Source: Mantis religiosa (Eukaryota; Arthropoda; Insecta; Mantodea; Mantidae). From it: DNA of 64,000 bases. The notes under the pieces are model-generated. The model searched no databases, was not told the DNA's origin, and saw only the letters and a list, made by a program, of their open reading frames with translations. The DNA lies in assembly GCA_030765055.1 (NCBI GenBank), contig JAUKNK010000323.1:176001-240000 (forward strand). Direction: 5' to 3'. The position numbers were made by a program, and so were the translations under genes. This document shows, in pieces, positions 10,057 to 21,065 of this stretch. The first letter of the stretch is position 1. The number at the start of each line of letters is the position of its first letter.

Positions 10057-10730
10057 AGGGGCGTCCAGAAAGTAAGTTCTGTTTCAATTTATCTCCGCTG
10101 CAGCGGTGCGATCGCTGTGGTAGATGCTCTGTATCAAGGAGAAGAAACGTGCGCCATTGTGAGATCGCTGTCAGCCACCTACGCTTTGTTGTGCTTGTTT
10201 ACAATGTCGGTGTTGATTGAAAATCCCACCGCTTGTGAAATTAGATATGTGAATCGTTTTCTGAATGCTAGGAAAGTGAAATCAATTGAAATTTGTCGGC
10301 AAATTTGCGATATCAAAGTGTGTTGTGTTTCTTCAAGACAACGCACGACCACACACTGCAAATGCGACGAAAAACATCCTACAGGGATTTGGCCGGGACG
10401 TGTTTAACTACCCCCTGTATAGCCCTGACCTCACTCCTAGCGACTTTCATCTGTGTTTGCATCTCGAATCTTTCCTTGGCGGTCAACACTTCAACAAGGA
10501 CGAAGAGCTGAAAGAAAATGTTTCCAACTGGTTGAAGACACAGGCGGCAAACTTTTATGAAGAAGGTATACAGAAACTTGTGCCTCGCTATGACAAATGC
10601 CTGCAAAATTTCGGCACTTATGTGGAAAAGTATTTTATGAGTTGTATAATTTTGAGCAATTAATAATTTTTCTGTATCTGTACACAATTTAATTTTGTTA
10701 CCAAACAGAACTTACTTTCTGGACGCACCT
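10057..10730 (+). mobile_element. Internally deleted mariner with TIRs
   Basis: Terminal inverted repeats of about 27 bp: left begins AGGGGCGTCCAGAAAGTAAG, right ends with the complement (CTTACTTTCTGGACGCACCT). A TA lies at the right flank; the left flank reads TACA, so the exact left base is uncertain. At about 674 bp the element is half the usual mariner length of about 1.3 kb; the middle of the transposase is missing. It sits just outside the head of a SINE copy. Confidence 0.85.
10204..10663 (+). pseudogene. mariner transposase, deleted in the middle
   Basis: The N-terminal piece starts at ATG 10204 with the mariner helix-turn-helix pattern (IRYVNRFLNARKVKSIEICR). Near 10320 the reading switches frame and jumps to the end of the catalytic domain: LQDNARPH, then YSPDLTPSDFH, with 34 residues between the two Asp residues, the mariner D34D spacing. 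It ends in the conserved tail LVPRYDKCLQNFGTYVEKYF and a stop at 10663. The first catalytic Asp region is deleted and the two pieces are out of frame, so the protein is dead; only the termini could be mobilised in trans. Confidence 0.85.
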
Positions 10731-12130
10731 ACGTATCCCTCACAAAAAAAGGAAAGCAAAAGGTTGGTGTTTAAATGCCTACATAGCATCTTCTTTGGAT
10801 TAAGGTTAGTCTCACTATATACTTTCGGTGAAATCTGAGTATGGAATATTTGGTTGAAATGCAGTAACTTCTCTCTCTGCTATTATCTGGAGAAAGCAAT
10901 GACAAAAGTGTAATTTCTGTCATGATGAATTAAATCTTAAAACGTACAATATAATAGCATTTTAGCCTCCGCTGTTATAATTCACGGGTCAGTATCTGAT
11001 TTCATCCTTCATTGTGTTAGATGTTGAACGGAAAAACAGACTTCAACATTGAATGAAAACCGTATAAAGTTTTGCGTAACAGCGCGTTTTTTGGTTGTTA
11101 TAGACAAGTTCCTTTTTTACTAACACGCCAAACAAAAGTCTACCTACGAAAGAAGAAAGAAACGTTATTCTTAATGGATATGCCTCAGAGAAACACTCTG
11201 GAGCAGGCGTGGAAGAAATCAGAAGGTAAACTTTCCACACAAGCTACTGTTTCGAGAATAAATACATCCCTTGTTTACAAAGATGTGGAAAGCTGCGCCG
11301 CACCCCTCCTTGTGAAGCTTAAATGTCTTCCATTTCTGCCTGCCTTCCAAGCATCTCTAGTACACCGGGTGTTTATAAACATGATATACCGTCTGCTCCT
11401 TCTTTAACAAAAACTTATAGCAATGAATTTTAAATAACTGGGAGGGAACCCAGCTACCTTTCTCTTGTATACTGCTTAGACATCTCTCTCTCTCCTTTGA
11501 GTCGAGTTTTATACAATCGTTTATCACAGATTAATCTAAATATATCTTATTCTCGCATGCTATAAAAAGTAATTAATGTTTACCACAGTTAACACAGGAA
11601 AAAAAATATTGTTCAGAAGTATATTACCTATTCAAATTAAGTGCTTTCTTCTATTCTACTGAAAACTTTAGACCCCTAAACAAATAGCACTTTATCACAA
11701 GAGCAATGGAAGCGTTAAACTAATATCCAAATTACTAGGAGGTTATCAGCTCTCTAATATTCTTCCCAAGTTGAGGAATATTTGCATTAGTAAGTTTGAA
11801 GCAATGGATATTGAAACCAGTTCAGCTGACTGGGAACCTAAGACCCTTTAGGGGAAAGACCTTTTGAGGGGAAACCATTTAAGACCTCAGTATTCACTGT
11901 TCTCTAAGAGGATGTGTTACATAAGGCGTAACGTTGTAAGCTGAAAGGAAAATTTTGTATTAAGTACAATAAGGACAACTAAAGATCTCAGTTTTGTACA
12001 CACTGAGTACATAAAATCTCTTTTGATATACCGTCACGTACCTATGTTAGCAAAATTTTCCATAATACTGCTTTTTTACGAATCCGAAAATACGTATTTA
12101 TTTTGTATACTTAGTATGACTAATCTTTGT
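10731..12130. other. about 1.4 kb without a recognised gene
   Basis: AT-rich sequence with short unconvincing ORFs, the longest at 11072-11407 without any motif I know. Nothing else seen. Confidence 0.55.
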
Positions 12131-12330
12131 TTCACATAAGCTTGCCCCGTATCTCTTAACGGTCATGTGACGTTACCACCTCTCGTTGGCTGCTATTGCA
12201 GCAGTTGTGCGGTGAAAATTAGTTCGTTATTTAACATAGTGATATATTCTTATATATGGAAGAGAATTGTCAAATTTATATTTTCGTAACTGTTTGAATT
12301 AAATATATTATGTAACAGAGTTGATTTATC
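12130..12330 (+). repeat. Dispersed block shared with 24.0 and 24.7 kb
   Basis: Contains CCGTATCTCTTAACGGTC.TGTGAC followed by a TATTTAACATAGTGATATATTC-like part and a GTAACTGTTTGAATTA part. The first and second parts recur at 24715-24860; the second and third at 24020-24110. Probably the 5' flank of the Tc1-like family whose transposase follows at 12569. Confidence 0.45.
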
Positions 12331-12568
12331 TGAAATGCATGTTAATTCTTAAATGAAGTAAAGAGGAGGTTCCTTTGTTCTCAAGCACATGGCACGATAG
12401 CGCGTGATTTAGCGGTAGTGATGACATATTTGTTTATATGACGTTTATCACTGACCTTGTTTTCAACTGGATTAGTCATATATCGCCATTCGAAGATGTT
12501 TTGTGCCGAGTGCGAGAGCTAAATTATTTTATTGATCGTTTATTGCGCGTGTACTTATTATATGTATA

Positions 12569-12995
12569 ATGACAGAGTCTACCGCAACTTTTTCGCTGAA
12601 GCATCGCAAGGGAAAACCTTTACAAAGCGGCGAAAAAAGAATTGTGTAGCGTGTGTTTAATGCACTCACAGAGAAGAATCCGTCTTTGTCAGTGAGAGAA
12701 GTCGGACAGCTGTGCTCTGAACTTGCAGGTGTGTTAGATGCGTAGGAACATCGCGACATGAAATTGAGACAACAGGAAAACTTACCTCTCCAGGGGGGAT
12801 ATTGCTGTGTGGCGAAGACGTTATTTAAGTACTATCAGATTGTACCGAGATAAAAATCGCAAAATATACTACCTTGACGAGACTTGGGTGAATGAAGGAC
12901 ACACGACAAGTATGGCGTGACACGACTTTTAAGACTGAAAGACAAGCATTTTTGCAAGATATGTGTGCTGGTTTTAAAACTCCCAGTGGAAAAGG
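12569..12995 (+). pseudogene. Tc1/mariner-superfamily transposase fragment (YLDETW type)
   Basis: From an ATG at 12569 the frame reads an insect Tc1-like N-terminus (KHRKGKPLQSGEKRIV, then a TAG, then VFNALTEKNPSLSVREV). After frame changes the DDE_3-type core appears with KIYYLDETWVNEGHT, whose Asp is the first catalytic residue, then RDTTFKTERQAFLQDM. The sequence breaks off at about 12995 before the second and third catalytic acids. At least one stop and two frame changes interrupt it. The family is common in insect genomes as uncharacterised YLDETW proteins; the superfamily call is firm, the subfamily is not. Related fragments lie at 14427 and 23325. Confidence 0.7.
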
Positions 12996-13722
12996 CTGAA
13001 GGCCTTTCATTATAAACTTGTTTCAGTTTCATTGCGCATTCATTCAGTTTCAACTTGCTCAGTTTCATTATAAACTTCATTATTTTTGCATGCCTTCATA
13101 TTCTTATTTGTATGATTTTATCTATCTCCCTGGCAATTATTATGACGTTTACTACAGGTTTATATGTGACGGCAAGACACAGCCTATGTCCTATGGCGCG
13201 AAAGCATTTGCCAATTAGGGTGAGGGGAAGGTAGTTGCACGCGGAGTGATACATGCCAGCGGGCCAAGGTTATATAAAACACAGATTAGACTGACATCGC
13301 AACTATGTTCACTGCAGGGAAGCGGAACCAGCTCTTACCACATTATTTACTTCACGTGGAGACGCTCTGATATCTCTGATTGGCTAAAGTTATATATGAG
13401 TCAAATCTACTGGATGAAATAGATTATAATCTATCTCAACTTAGTTTTATCCTGCTGTAAACATCTCAGTGGGAACAGAGACATAGATATTGGGACAGAA
13501 ATCGGTTATGCTGTTGATTGGTTTTGCGAAGGAGTTTTTTATTTTATTTGCATGCGTACGATAAACCCCTCCTATAAGTACAGTACTGTAAGTAGTTTTC
13601 TGATCACTGCTCTGTGCGAGCAAATTTCGAAGAGAGAAAGGTATGCAAATGTTTCGAGTCTTATAAAAGTAATAGCCCCACATTTTTTCTTTATGCTTTA
13701 CATACCACATAGATGTGTTCTG

Positions 13723-13778
13723 ATGATGATGATGTTTGTTTGTTTTAGGGCGCTAAACTGCGCGGTCATCAGCGCCCG
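13723..13778 (-). mobile_element. 56-bp retroposon 3' end with perfect 12-bp TSD
   Basis: The insert is bounded by AGATGTGTTCTG on both sides (13711-13722 and 13779-13790). On the minus strand it reads GGGCGCT...AGCGCCC, a 7-bp stem hairpin, then an AAACAAACAAA stretch and a (CAT)n tail. Hairpin, simple-repeat tail and TSD are hallmarks of a target-primed retroposon truncated almost to its 3' end. Very similar tails are, from memory, frequent in orthopteroid genomes. Confidence 0.8.
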
Positions 13779-14426
13779 AGATGTGTTCTGTATTCTATAT
13801 ACAGATTAGATAGAAGACAGGTGAAATTATACCTATTAACTTATTGTGTTAAATTAAGCTGCATTTTATTTAAGAATTACTAAAGGACACTGTTATTGTA
13901 TAATTTTACATTACTATACCAGGCAGCTCTCTCGCAACGAGCCCTATATCGAGTTGAATGCTGATTAATATGTTATTATTTATAATGTGGAGTTGCTTCT
14001 GATGTTTAACACTGCATTCTCTGTACATCTCGCGTACCTCACAAGCTCAAGAACACTTACGTATCACTCGACAAAGCGTTGAGGCATTTTGACCTTCAGG
14101 AGACCAGCGCTGTGATCGGCCCTTGTCAGCTCTTATCTGGTCAATTATAAGTACGAAATATTAGTAAGTTGAAGTACAATAAATTACGAAACACAAATAG
14201 ATTAATTGGAAACTTCATGTGTCTATATGATATGATTTCTTGCGCCTGCCGATGTATGACACGTTGTTGTCCAGAAGACATGACTATATCTAAACAGACT
14301 ATACCTACACTGGACTCACCGTGTATGTGTAATAAGCTGAGGTAAACATCGCTATGTTGCGATTATTTTCCGATACGCCTTCTTGCTTTGCCATGTACCC
14401 AATTTAAAATCAGTAAGCTTTTCATC

Positions 14427-14766
14427 ATGGAGCAGGTCGGTGCTTCAGCCAAAATTAAAAACAGTCGAGACAAACCTTTAAAAAGTGGCAAGTGGTGAAT
14501 GATCGCGCATTATTTCGCGGTACATATAGAAAGAAGCCCTGAATGACCTATAGAAACATTGAAAAATAAACTGGTGATCTTCTTAGTGTTTCCACAAGTA
14601 GTGTACATAGTGTTAGAATGGAACAGCAAGCATCTGGATCTCTAAGAACACCGAGAAAATCGCGTAAATGTAAATGCATAAATGCGTGGAGAAATACGAC
14701 GATTTTACGAAAAGTACTATACGCAGTAAATTTCATGATTATTTTTTCAGAAAAGGACCAACTCAT
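14427..14766 (+). pseudogene. Tc1-like transposase N-terminal fragment
   Basis: Starts ATGGAGCAGGTCGG. One frame gives KPLKSGKW, matching the KPLQSGEKR start of the fragment at 12569, then IAHYFAVHIERSPE after a stop, and a Lys/Arg-rich stretch. Several stops and frame changes; no catalytic residues remain. The flanks (about 14030-14130 in reverse orientation, and 14800-14940) recur around 23100-23715. Confidence 0.45.
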
Positions 14767-15167
14767 AGTTTCAGTAAGTTAATGTGTAACCCAATTTTGT
14801 TGATGAATTGTCTAGAAGTTAGCGCTGCTGTATATACTGCTAGTGTTGCAAAACCTATGTGCGTACATGTAGCGTCTAACACGTGACGAGTTGAGTCAGC
14901 TCCGCATTGTTGTTTACAAAAGGATTAAACTAGCGTACGATAGAGTATAGTAACGAATTTTACTCTATACAACGAAGTTTGCGATGGTATTGTTACTCCG
15001 CTTCTATCCATGAGGAATCGATTGATACATAACTTTAGCCAAATAGAGACATTAGAATATCCACCCTACATGGGGTAAACACTTGATAAGAACTGGTCCC
15101 GCTTTAATTTGTTGCACAGCTTCTGCTCCTTGGCCCTTCAATAATGAACATGTTTTTGTGTGACATG

Positions 15168-15244
15168 CTGTTTACCTCTCCTCCGCTCTAATAGCCAGCC
15201 GTGCGATGCAAACAGATAACTGCGCCTCCACCAGAGGTAAACAG
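15168..15244. repeat. Short inverted repeat (12-bp arms)
   Basis: CTGTTTACCTCT at 15168-15179 is the exact reverse complement of AGAGGTAAACAG at 15233-15244, enclosing 53 bp. Possibly the ends of a tiny terminal-repeat element; no TSD was recognised. Confidence 0.4.
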
Positions 15245-15411
15245 CTTTGAGAGTTGTGACGTATTTCAGCCGGGAACGAGGCCTGCAGTGCGTGTGACGT
15301 CAGGCATGAGCCGTGTAGCACCAAGTTGTTTATATAAATGGCACTGGGAGTGCAGAATCTGAGGGATCAATCAGGTGTAGCACACTCGATGACAACAATG
15401 TAGCTGCCACG

Positions 15412-15745
15412 TACCAAATGGAACTGTTAAATTTGCAATGTGAGGATTTATTGAACAACAAATATATATATACAAGAAAGAGTTGGCTCACTTTAACAAG
15501 AATGTCCCCCAAACCAGATTTCCGAGGTTGTATTCATTTGCCGCACGGATATTGTGTATGTTTGGCCAGACATATGTGTGCGAACAATTTTTATGAAATT
15601 AGCTAAGTCCAAACCCCGAAACACCCTGTCGGATGACAATCTAACATGCAGCCTTCGATTACAAATTTCCCAGATATTACGTCCTTGCATTGATAAACTA
15701 GTTAAAGAAAAGCGAAACAGAAGGTGTTGGAAAATGTCCACGTAA
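15412..15745 (+). pseudogene. hAT transposase C-terminal fragment (FAM200/ZBED-like type)
   Basis: One frame carries MELLNLQCEDLLNNKY, a stretch typical before the hAT dimerisation region. A second frame starting at 15554 carries MKLAKSKPRNTLSDDNL, SLRL and IDKLVKEKR, the end of the dimerisation domain seen in FAM200/ZBED5-like hAT proteins. The VCEQ.F motif lies in a third frame at the junction, so one or two small indels separate the parts. The catalytic core is absent. TIRs were not found. It is distinct from the hAT relic at 4.4 kb, whose signature differs. Confidence 0.6.
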
Positions 15746-15849
15746 TTCTGTTCTGAGTTGGTCTCATCCAATTTGCAGAGAAAATTACTTTATGTTGTAT
15801 TTTATTTTATTTACTTTATAACATGCCTGACTTTCAGATAAACTACGAG

Positions 15850-16866
15850 TTGACGTTTTTTATATTTTCTCATAGCACAGAGCCAAAATGTAATTGTTTA
15901 TAAACTGTGACCAATTGTGTAATTAAAGCAGTCATTATTAATATTACAACAGCCAATATGTAAGTTGTACATATTATTAATACCCGATACGTTTCCTGTC
16001 GTGCAGAAATCAGCGTGTTGACGTCAAACGCTAACCTGCCTTTCGTCCGAGAGCATATTTGGCGGTTAAAGCTGACGTCACAGCGCTACTACATATCTTC
16101 CCCTAACCTCCACTAACAAGTATCTTCCTAAATGCCCCGGGTAGAACACCGCGAGTCCAGGGCATGTACACTCTCTTCAGATACAATTTTGTCTTCTGGA
16201 CAACGTGTCTTACATCGGCAGGCAAAAGAAGTTATATATAACGTGATTGAATATTGTGGCAAGGAGAAAGATGGGTGAATCAAAATCTCTTTGTGATTCC
16301 TCAATAGATACTACTGATGAATATTGTGGAATTGTACCTATAACATTTTAATCCTCCAAGTGCATTAAATCAAAATCAGGAGAACTGTTTTTTTATCATT
16401 TCCGTGGCATGTTTTGCACAACGTGTATCAATTAGTAGCTATGTCGGCGGAGGGATTTATTTTATATACTGTGATGTAAACCGAAACTATGAATATGTTA
16501 TTATTTTTATTCATATTTTCATTCAGTTTCACTATTATTAAATTAACATAAGATTGTGTTTCATTAGTAATTGCAATAATAGTATCTAAAATTACATACA
16601 CATAGTTTTGTGTAGCTTAACGTTGTGATTCATTTAAATCATGTAGTTTATATTACTGCAATGACCTATTTGTACACGCTGATCACGCTACAGAAAACTT
16701 TTTGCATGATCATATACTACGTGTAACTACAGAAATTATTTAATACAAAAAGATTTCCGTTAACGACTTAGGTTACTTTTTAACTAGAAGATTAAAAGAA
16801 CTTATAATTATTGGGAAAAGAAATGGAATATTGAAACAAGAAGCTCTAGGTTGATTATTTGTATAC
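15850..16866. other. about 1 kb without a recognised gene
   Basis: AT-rich, no ORF with a recognisable motif and no clear repeat. Confidence 0.5.
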
Positions 16867-17050
16867 GGGTGAAATGATTCTCAAATGAGTCCAGGGCCAT
16901 AGAGCTTAGAGTAGCCTGACATTCGTCTTTAAGGAAAAGGGAAAACCCCGGGGAAGACCTTATCCAGGTAACTCACCCTGACCGAGTTTCGAACTCGGGA
17001 CCTCTTGAACGTGAGGCAGACACGCTACCATCCACGCTATCGAGGCGGCC
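16867..17050 (-). repeat. SINE family S2, copy 2 (3'-truncated)
   Basis: Head at 17050 (complement GCCGCCTCGATAGCGTGG), B box read inversely from CGAACTCGG around 16990, body with GTGAGTTACCTGGATAAGG. The last 35-45 bp of the family tail are missing. The gypsy LTR starts only eight bases beyond the head. Confidence 0.8.
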
Positions 17051-17058
17051 TTGTATAT

Positions 17059-17551
17059 TGTGACTCAATTATCGGAACGCCAGACGAACGACAGCTGAGA
17101 AGGGACCAGAGGCTTCCGAGCCACACCCCCTCATTAATCTCAGTCTCTAACTGAAGGGACAATTAGGGGAGTGTCACTTGTCGCTGGCCGCCTCTACCCC
17201 CTTCGCCTGCCATCTGGAATTTTCGCGGTGATTCAGGGAAACCAGATACTTCTAGAAGACAATGATATTCCTATAAAAAGGGCTTGAATGAGTGGAGTTA
17301 GTGAGTTCTTGGCAAGCAGCGAAGCAGCGTCGTGCTAGTGTACGGACAAGAAGACTGCGTGCGTGCGTTGGAGGAGTTCACGTGATTGCGAGTGCAAGTG
17401 GAATTATAACGGACGAACTGGTGAATCGTAATTGTGTGCATTACGTAATTCTGTGTAATTGGCAAGTGTTCAACTCTAAGTCGCTGGAAATAAAGAACAT
17501 TTTTTGAGTGGTGCAATTGGAGTTTTCATTTCACGAACCCACAAAGTCACA
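17059..17551 (+). repeat. 5' LTR (493 bp)
   Basis: Begins TGTGACTCAATTATCGGAAC and ends CCACAAAGTCACA. It contains a TATA box (TATAAAAAG at 17272-17280), a likely promoter for the element, and an AATAAAG polyadenylation signal near 17488. The matching copy is at 22237-22728. Confidence 0.95.
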
Positions 17552-17552
17552 C

Positions 17553-17570
17553 TGGTGTCAGGAAGCGGGA
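17553..17570 (+). promoter_or_regulatory. tRNA primer-binding site
   Basis: TGGTGTCAGGAAGCGGGA begins one base after the LTR; its complement ends in CCA as a tRNA 3' end would. The tRNA species was not assigned. Confidence 0.65.
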
Positions 17571-17596
17571 CGACAATATCACCGAACATTACAACC

Positions 17597-18707
17597 ATGG
17601 ACGCGGCTTTGGAAAAGATTTTGGAGAAGATGATAGAATAAAGGCCGAATTAACAGCGAAGGCGGAAACGGCAAACAACAATTTAGCTACGACAATGGCC
17701 GCAAAGATGGCCGAATTGACCACGGAAGTGAAATTGGCGAACGAGGCTCTCGCCGCCATATTTGAAGAACAGTTGGCCGGCGTGAGGGATGACGTGACGT
17801 AGCTGGGCAAGCGGATGGGCCAAGTGGACGAGCGCGTCGAGGACCTGACGAACCGCTTCAATGACCTAGAGGAAAAGGCCGACAGTAACGCCAAGTCCCT
17901 GAACGCCGGGGTGGAAGACGTCGAAGACCTTGCGAACCGCGTAAACAACCTGGGGGGAAAGGCCGACAGCAGCGTCAAGTCCCTGAACGCCATGGTGAAG
18001 TACGTCGTCGGCAGGAAACTGAAGGATTTGAAGGCCGACGCACCGGGACGCGACACAACATCGGCGCGCGTCAAACCTCCGAAATATGACGGCGCATCAA
18101 CGTTTGAGGCCTTCCGCCGCCAATTTGACGCAGTGGCCAAGCACAACAAATGGTCGCCAGAGGAGGAGGCCACACAATTAATAGCCAGCCTCCAGGGACT
18201 GGCCGCGGAAGTCCTGCACGCGGTGCAGACAACGGCGGCGTCCAAGGAGATCTGGGAAGCCCTGGTTTCGGAAACCACCTCTTAGCCGCAGCGTACCGCA
18301 GCCACCTAAAGGCCAGGTCACAGCAGCCGGGGGAGACGCTGCAGGAGTACGCCCTGGCAGTTGAACAACTAGCCAGCAAGGCCCTAGTCGACCTTCCACC
18401 AGAGTTCGTATCCCGGGAAGCTGCCTACACATTCGTTGACGGGGTACGACGTACCTAGATTCGTCAGCGCCTAATGCTCGGCGATTATAAAACCATCCAC
18501 GAGGCGCTGACAGCAGCATTAAGGATGGAGGCGGCCAATGTAACATCTATCCCGACGTCGAGGACGAGGAGTGTCCGCTACACCGGAGACAGAAGACCAG
18601 CCAAGGGACGCCGGCGAACACCTAGTGGCCTGTGTTGGAGTTGTGGGCAGCCCGGACACCTGCAAAGAGACTGCCCACACCAGGAAGAGCAGTCGGAAAA
18701 CGAGTAA
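17597..18707 (+). pseudogene. gag: gag of the gypsy element, interrupted
   Basis: ATG at 17597 follows the leader, but a TAA stops it after 14 codons (17639-17641) and a TAG lies at about 17800. The next piece (17815-18285) opens with a heptad-like coiled coil (VEDLTNRFNDLEEKAD and a near-repeat VEDLANRVNNLGGKAD) and then the capsid motif KPPKYDGASTFEAFRRQF. A frame change near 18270 leads to HLKARSQQPGETLQEYA, a TAG at 18456, and finally a CCHC knuckle CWSCGQPGHLQRDC shortly before the stop at 18707. The family call rests on the capsid motif, the knuckle and position between LTR and protease. At least three stops and one frameshift make it non-functional. Confidence 0.85.
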
Positions 18708-20245
18708 GGGCCGTCGTGGAGAGGGGCACGTCGGCGCCATCACCACCATCCCCTCGGCGTATGGATGACAGCTTCATCGCGGAAGGTTGGGTAAGAGGAA
18801 AGCCGTGCCGCGTGCTGGTGGACACCGGGGCGACCGTGACCATCATCAGACCTGACGTGGCGAAGGGTTTGCCGAAAAGGAAGCCGAGCTGACTATACCA
18901 GCTTGTCACGGCATTGGGCGACACCTTGCCTGTGGAGAAGGAGGCCCTGCTGAAGCTGACCTTGGGAAGGAGCACCGTATGTCTGTGGGTGTTCGTCGCG
19001 AAGGTGGCTGAGGAGGTGCTACTGGGATTGGATGCCCTCAGGAGCCATGAGGCGACGGTCGACGTCGGCAAGAAGGTCCTGCGGCTTAACGGAAAAGAGG
19101 TTATACTCCGTCAACAAAAAGAGCGCCTTGAAATTTGCAGGGCCGTCTTGAGCGAAGACGTGGTTGTCCCCGCGACGAGCGAGGAGATGGTGACGGCGCG
19201 ACTGAAGAGCCAGAGAACCAGGAACATGATACTGGACCAGAAGACGCCTGTATATGGACTGTGAGTAGCCAGGGCATTGCTGCCCTGCCGAGAAGAGGTG
19301 CCAGTGAGACTGCTAAATCCAACGGACGCCGATCACGACGTCCAGGTCGGGACAGAGTTGGGAACGTGCGAGTCCGTGGTGAGCGTAACAGCAATTGACG
19401 AGACACAGGAGCCGGAGCTGAAGCAACATCTGGGGCCCCAGCTAGAAGGCTTACATGAGAGGGTGGCCGAACACCTGACCGCAGAACAGCTGGAGAAGTT
19501 TCGACAAATGCTAAGACGGTATCAGCGCGTCTTCAGCCAAGGTGATAGAGGCTACGGCCGCACGGACAAAGTGCTTCACCGTATTGACACCGGGGATGCC
19601 CGGCCTATTCGGCAAACACATAGACGCGTGTCGCTGGCAAAGCAAGGGGTGTTACGAGACATGCTGGAGGACATGAGATCCAGGGGAGTGATTGAAGAAT
19701 CTGACAGCCCTTGGTGTTCCCCTGTAGTCTTGGTTACGCAGAAGAATGGCGAGCTGCGCTTCTGCGTAGACTACAGAGCGCTGAACGCTGTCACCTGGAA
19801 GCACTGTTTTCCCTTACCCCGGATTGACGACACCCTGGACACGCTAGCTGGTGCACAGTGGTTCTCGACCCTGGACCTGAAGTCGGGCTACTGGCAGGTA
19901 GCTATAGACCCGAGAGACAAGGAGAAGACCGCATTCTCGACGGGCCAAGGGCTCTGGCAGTTCACGCTTATGCCCTTTGGCCTCTGCAACGCACCAGCTA
20001 CCTTCCAAAGCCTCATGGAGTCAGTGATGAGAGGGCTGACTTACGATGCCTGCCTGCTATACCTGGACGACATCATCGTCGTCGGGAACACTTTTGAAGA
20101 TCAGCTCGAGAATCTGAGTAAGGTGCTACAGAGACTGCAGGCGACCAACTTGAAGCTGAACGCGAAGAAGTGCCAGCTCTTCCGCAAGGAAGTGAACTGC
20201 TTAGGCCACATAGTGTCAGCAACCGGAGTGGCCAAAGACCTGTAG
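18632..20245 (+). pseudogene. pol: pol: protease and reverse transcriptase, interrupted
   Basis: A single frame with in-frame TGA codons at 18890-18892 and 19262-19264 and a TAG at 20243-20245. The protease active site is VLVDTGATVTII around 18818-18855; LLGLDALRSH follows downstream. Reverse transcriptase: SPWCSPVVLVTQKNGELRF, VDYRALN, FSTLDLKSGYWQV, FGLCNAPATFQ and the catalytic LLYLDDIIVVG near 20060. The Asp residues of the active site are all present. The frame overlaps the end of gag and differs from it, so expression probably needed frameshifting; no clear slippery site was found. The stops look like single-base changes. Confidence 0.88.
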
Positions 20246-20269
20246 AAGACACAGGCTGTGAGAGATTGG

Positions 20270-20916
20270 CCTCCCCAAAGGATCAGAAAGAGTTGCGCAG
20301 TTTCCTAGGGCTGTGCAGTTATTACCGCCGCTTCATAAAGGGGTTCTCCAACATCGCAAAACACCTCACCCACCTGACAGAGGAACACCGGCCTTATGCA
20401 TGCACACAGGACGCCGATAGTGCTTTCTAGCACCTAAAGGAGACCCTGTGCTGTGCTCCAATTTTGGGTTTCCCACAACCGGGTGGCGCCTTCATTGTGG
20501 ACACCGACGCTAGCGACCATTGCATTGGAGGTGTCCTATCGCAGATCCAGGAAGGCCATGAGCGGGTGATAGCATACTACAGCAAGACGCTATCCAAGGC
20601 AGAGAAGAACTACTGCGTCACCCGACGAAAATTATTGGTGGTAGTAAAGACCTTGGAGCACTTCCACCAGTACCTGTACGGTCAGCCATTTCACCTGAGG
20701 ACTGACCATTCCGCCCTTACCTGGCTATTGAGCTTTAAGAACCTGGAAGGCCAGACGGCACGTTGGGTCCAGAGGCTGCAGGAGTACGACTTCACCTCGG
20801 AACATCGTAGAGGGAAGAGCCACGGTAACGCAGACGCCATGTCCCGAAGACCCTGTCCAGAAGAGTGCGGCCAGTGCACAAGTTTGGAAGAGAAGGAGTG
20901 TGCCGCAGCACTCTGA
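20270..20916 (+). pseudogene. pol: pol: RT thumb and RNase H, interrupted
   Basis: Continues pol after a frame change near 20270: KELRSFLGLCSYYRRFIKGF is the connection region, a TAG at 20428 interrupts it, then RNase H runs to a TGA at 20916. RNase H landmarks: DTDASDHCIGGVL (first catalytic Asp), TRRKLLVVV where the family usually has TRxELLAVV (the catalytic Glu replaced by Lys), and RTDHSALTWL (Asp kept). The tether EHRRGKSHGNADAMSRRP marks the domain end. Confidence 0.85.
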
Positions 20917-21065
20917 GTAGTTGTGGCAGTGCCTGCGGACGCCTGGGATAGCGCAGGCCTGAGGAGGGAGCAGCTGGCGGACGCTGACTTGGGGCCACTC
21001 TTGAGGGAAGTGGAGGTAGGGACGAGACCAACCTGGGAGGACATCGCACCGAGGAGCGCCACCTA

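Noticed and set aside
11072..11407. 111-codon ORF as a host gene
   Set aside because: No recognisable motif, no neighbouring exon signals, length within chance expectation for 64 kb.
17292..17507. 71-codon ORF in the LTR (repeated at 22470-22685) as a gene
   Set aside because: It lies wholly within the LTR and recurs only because the LTR is duplicated; no protein motif.
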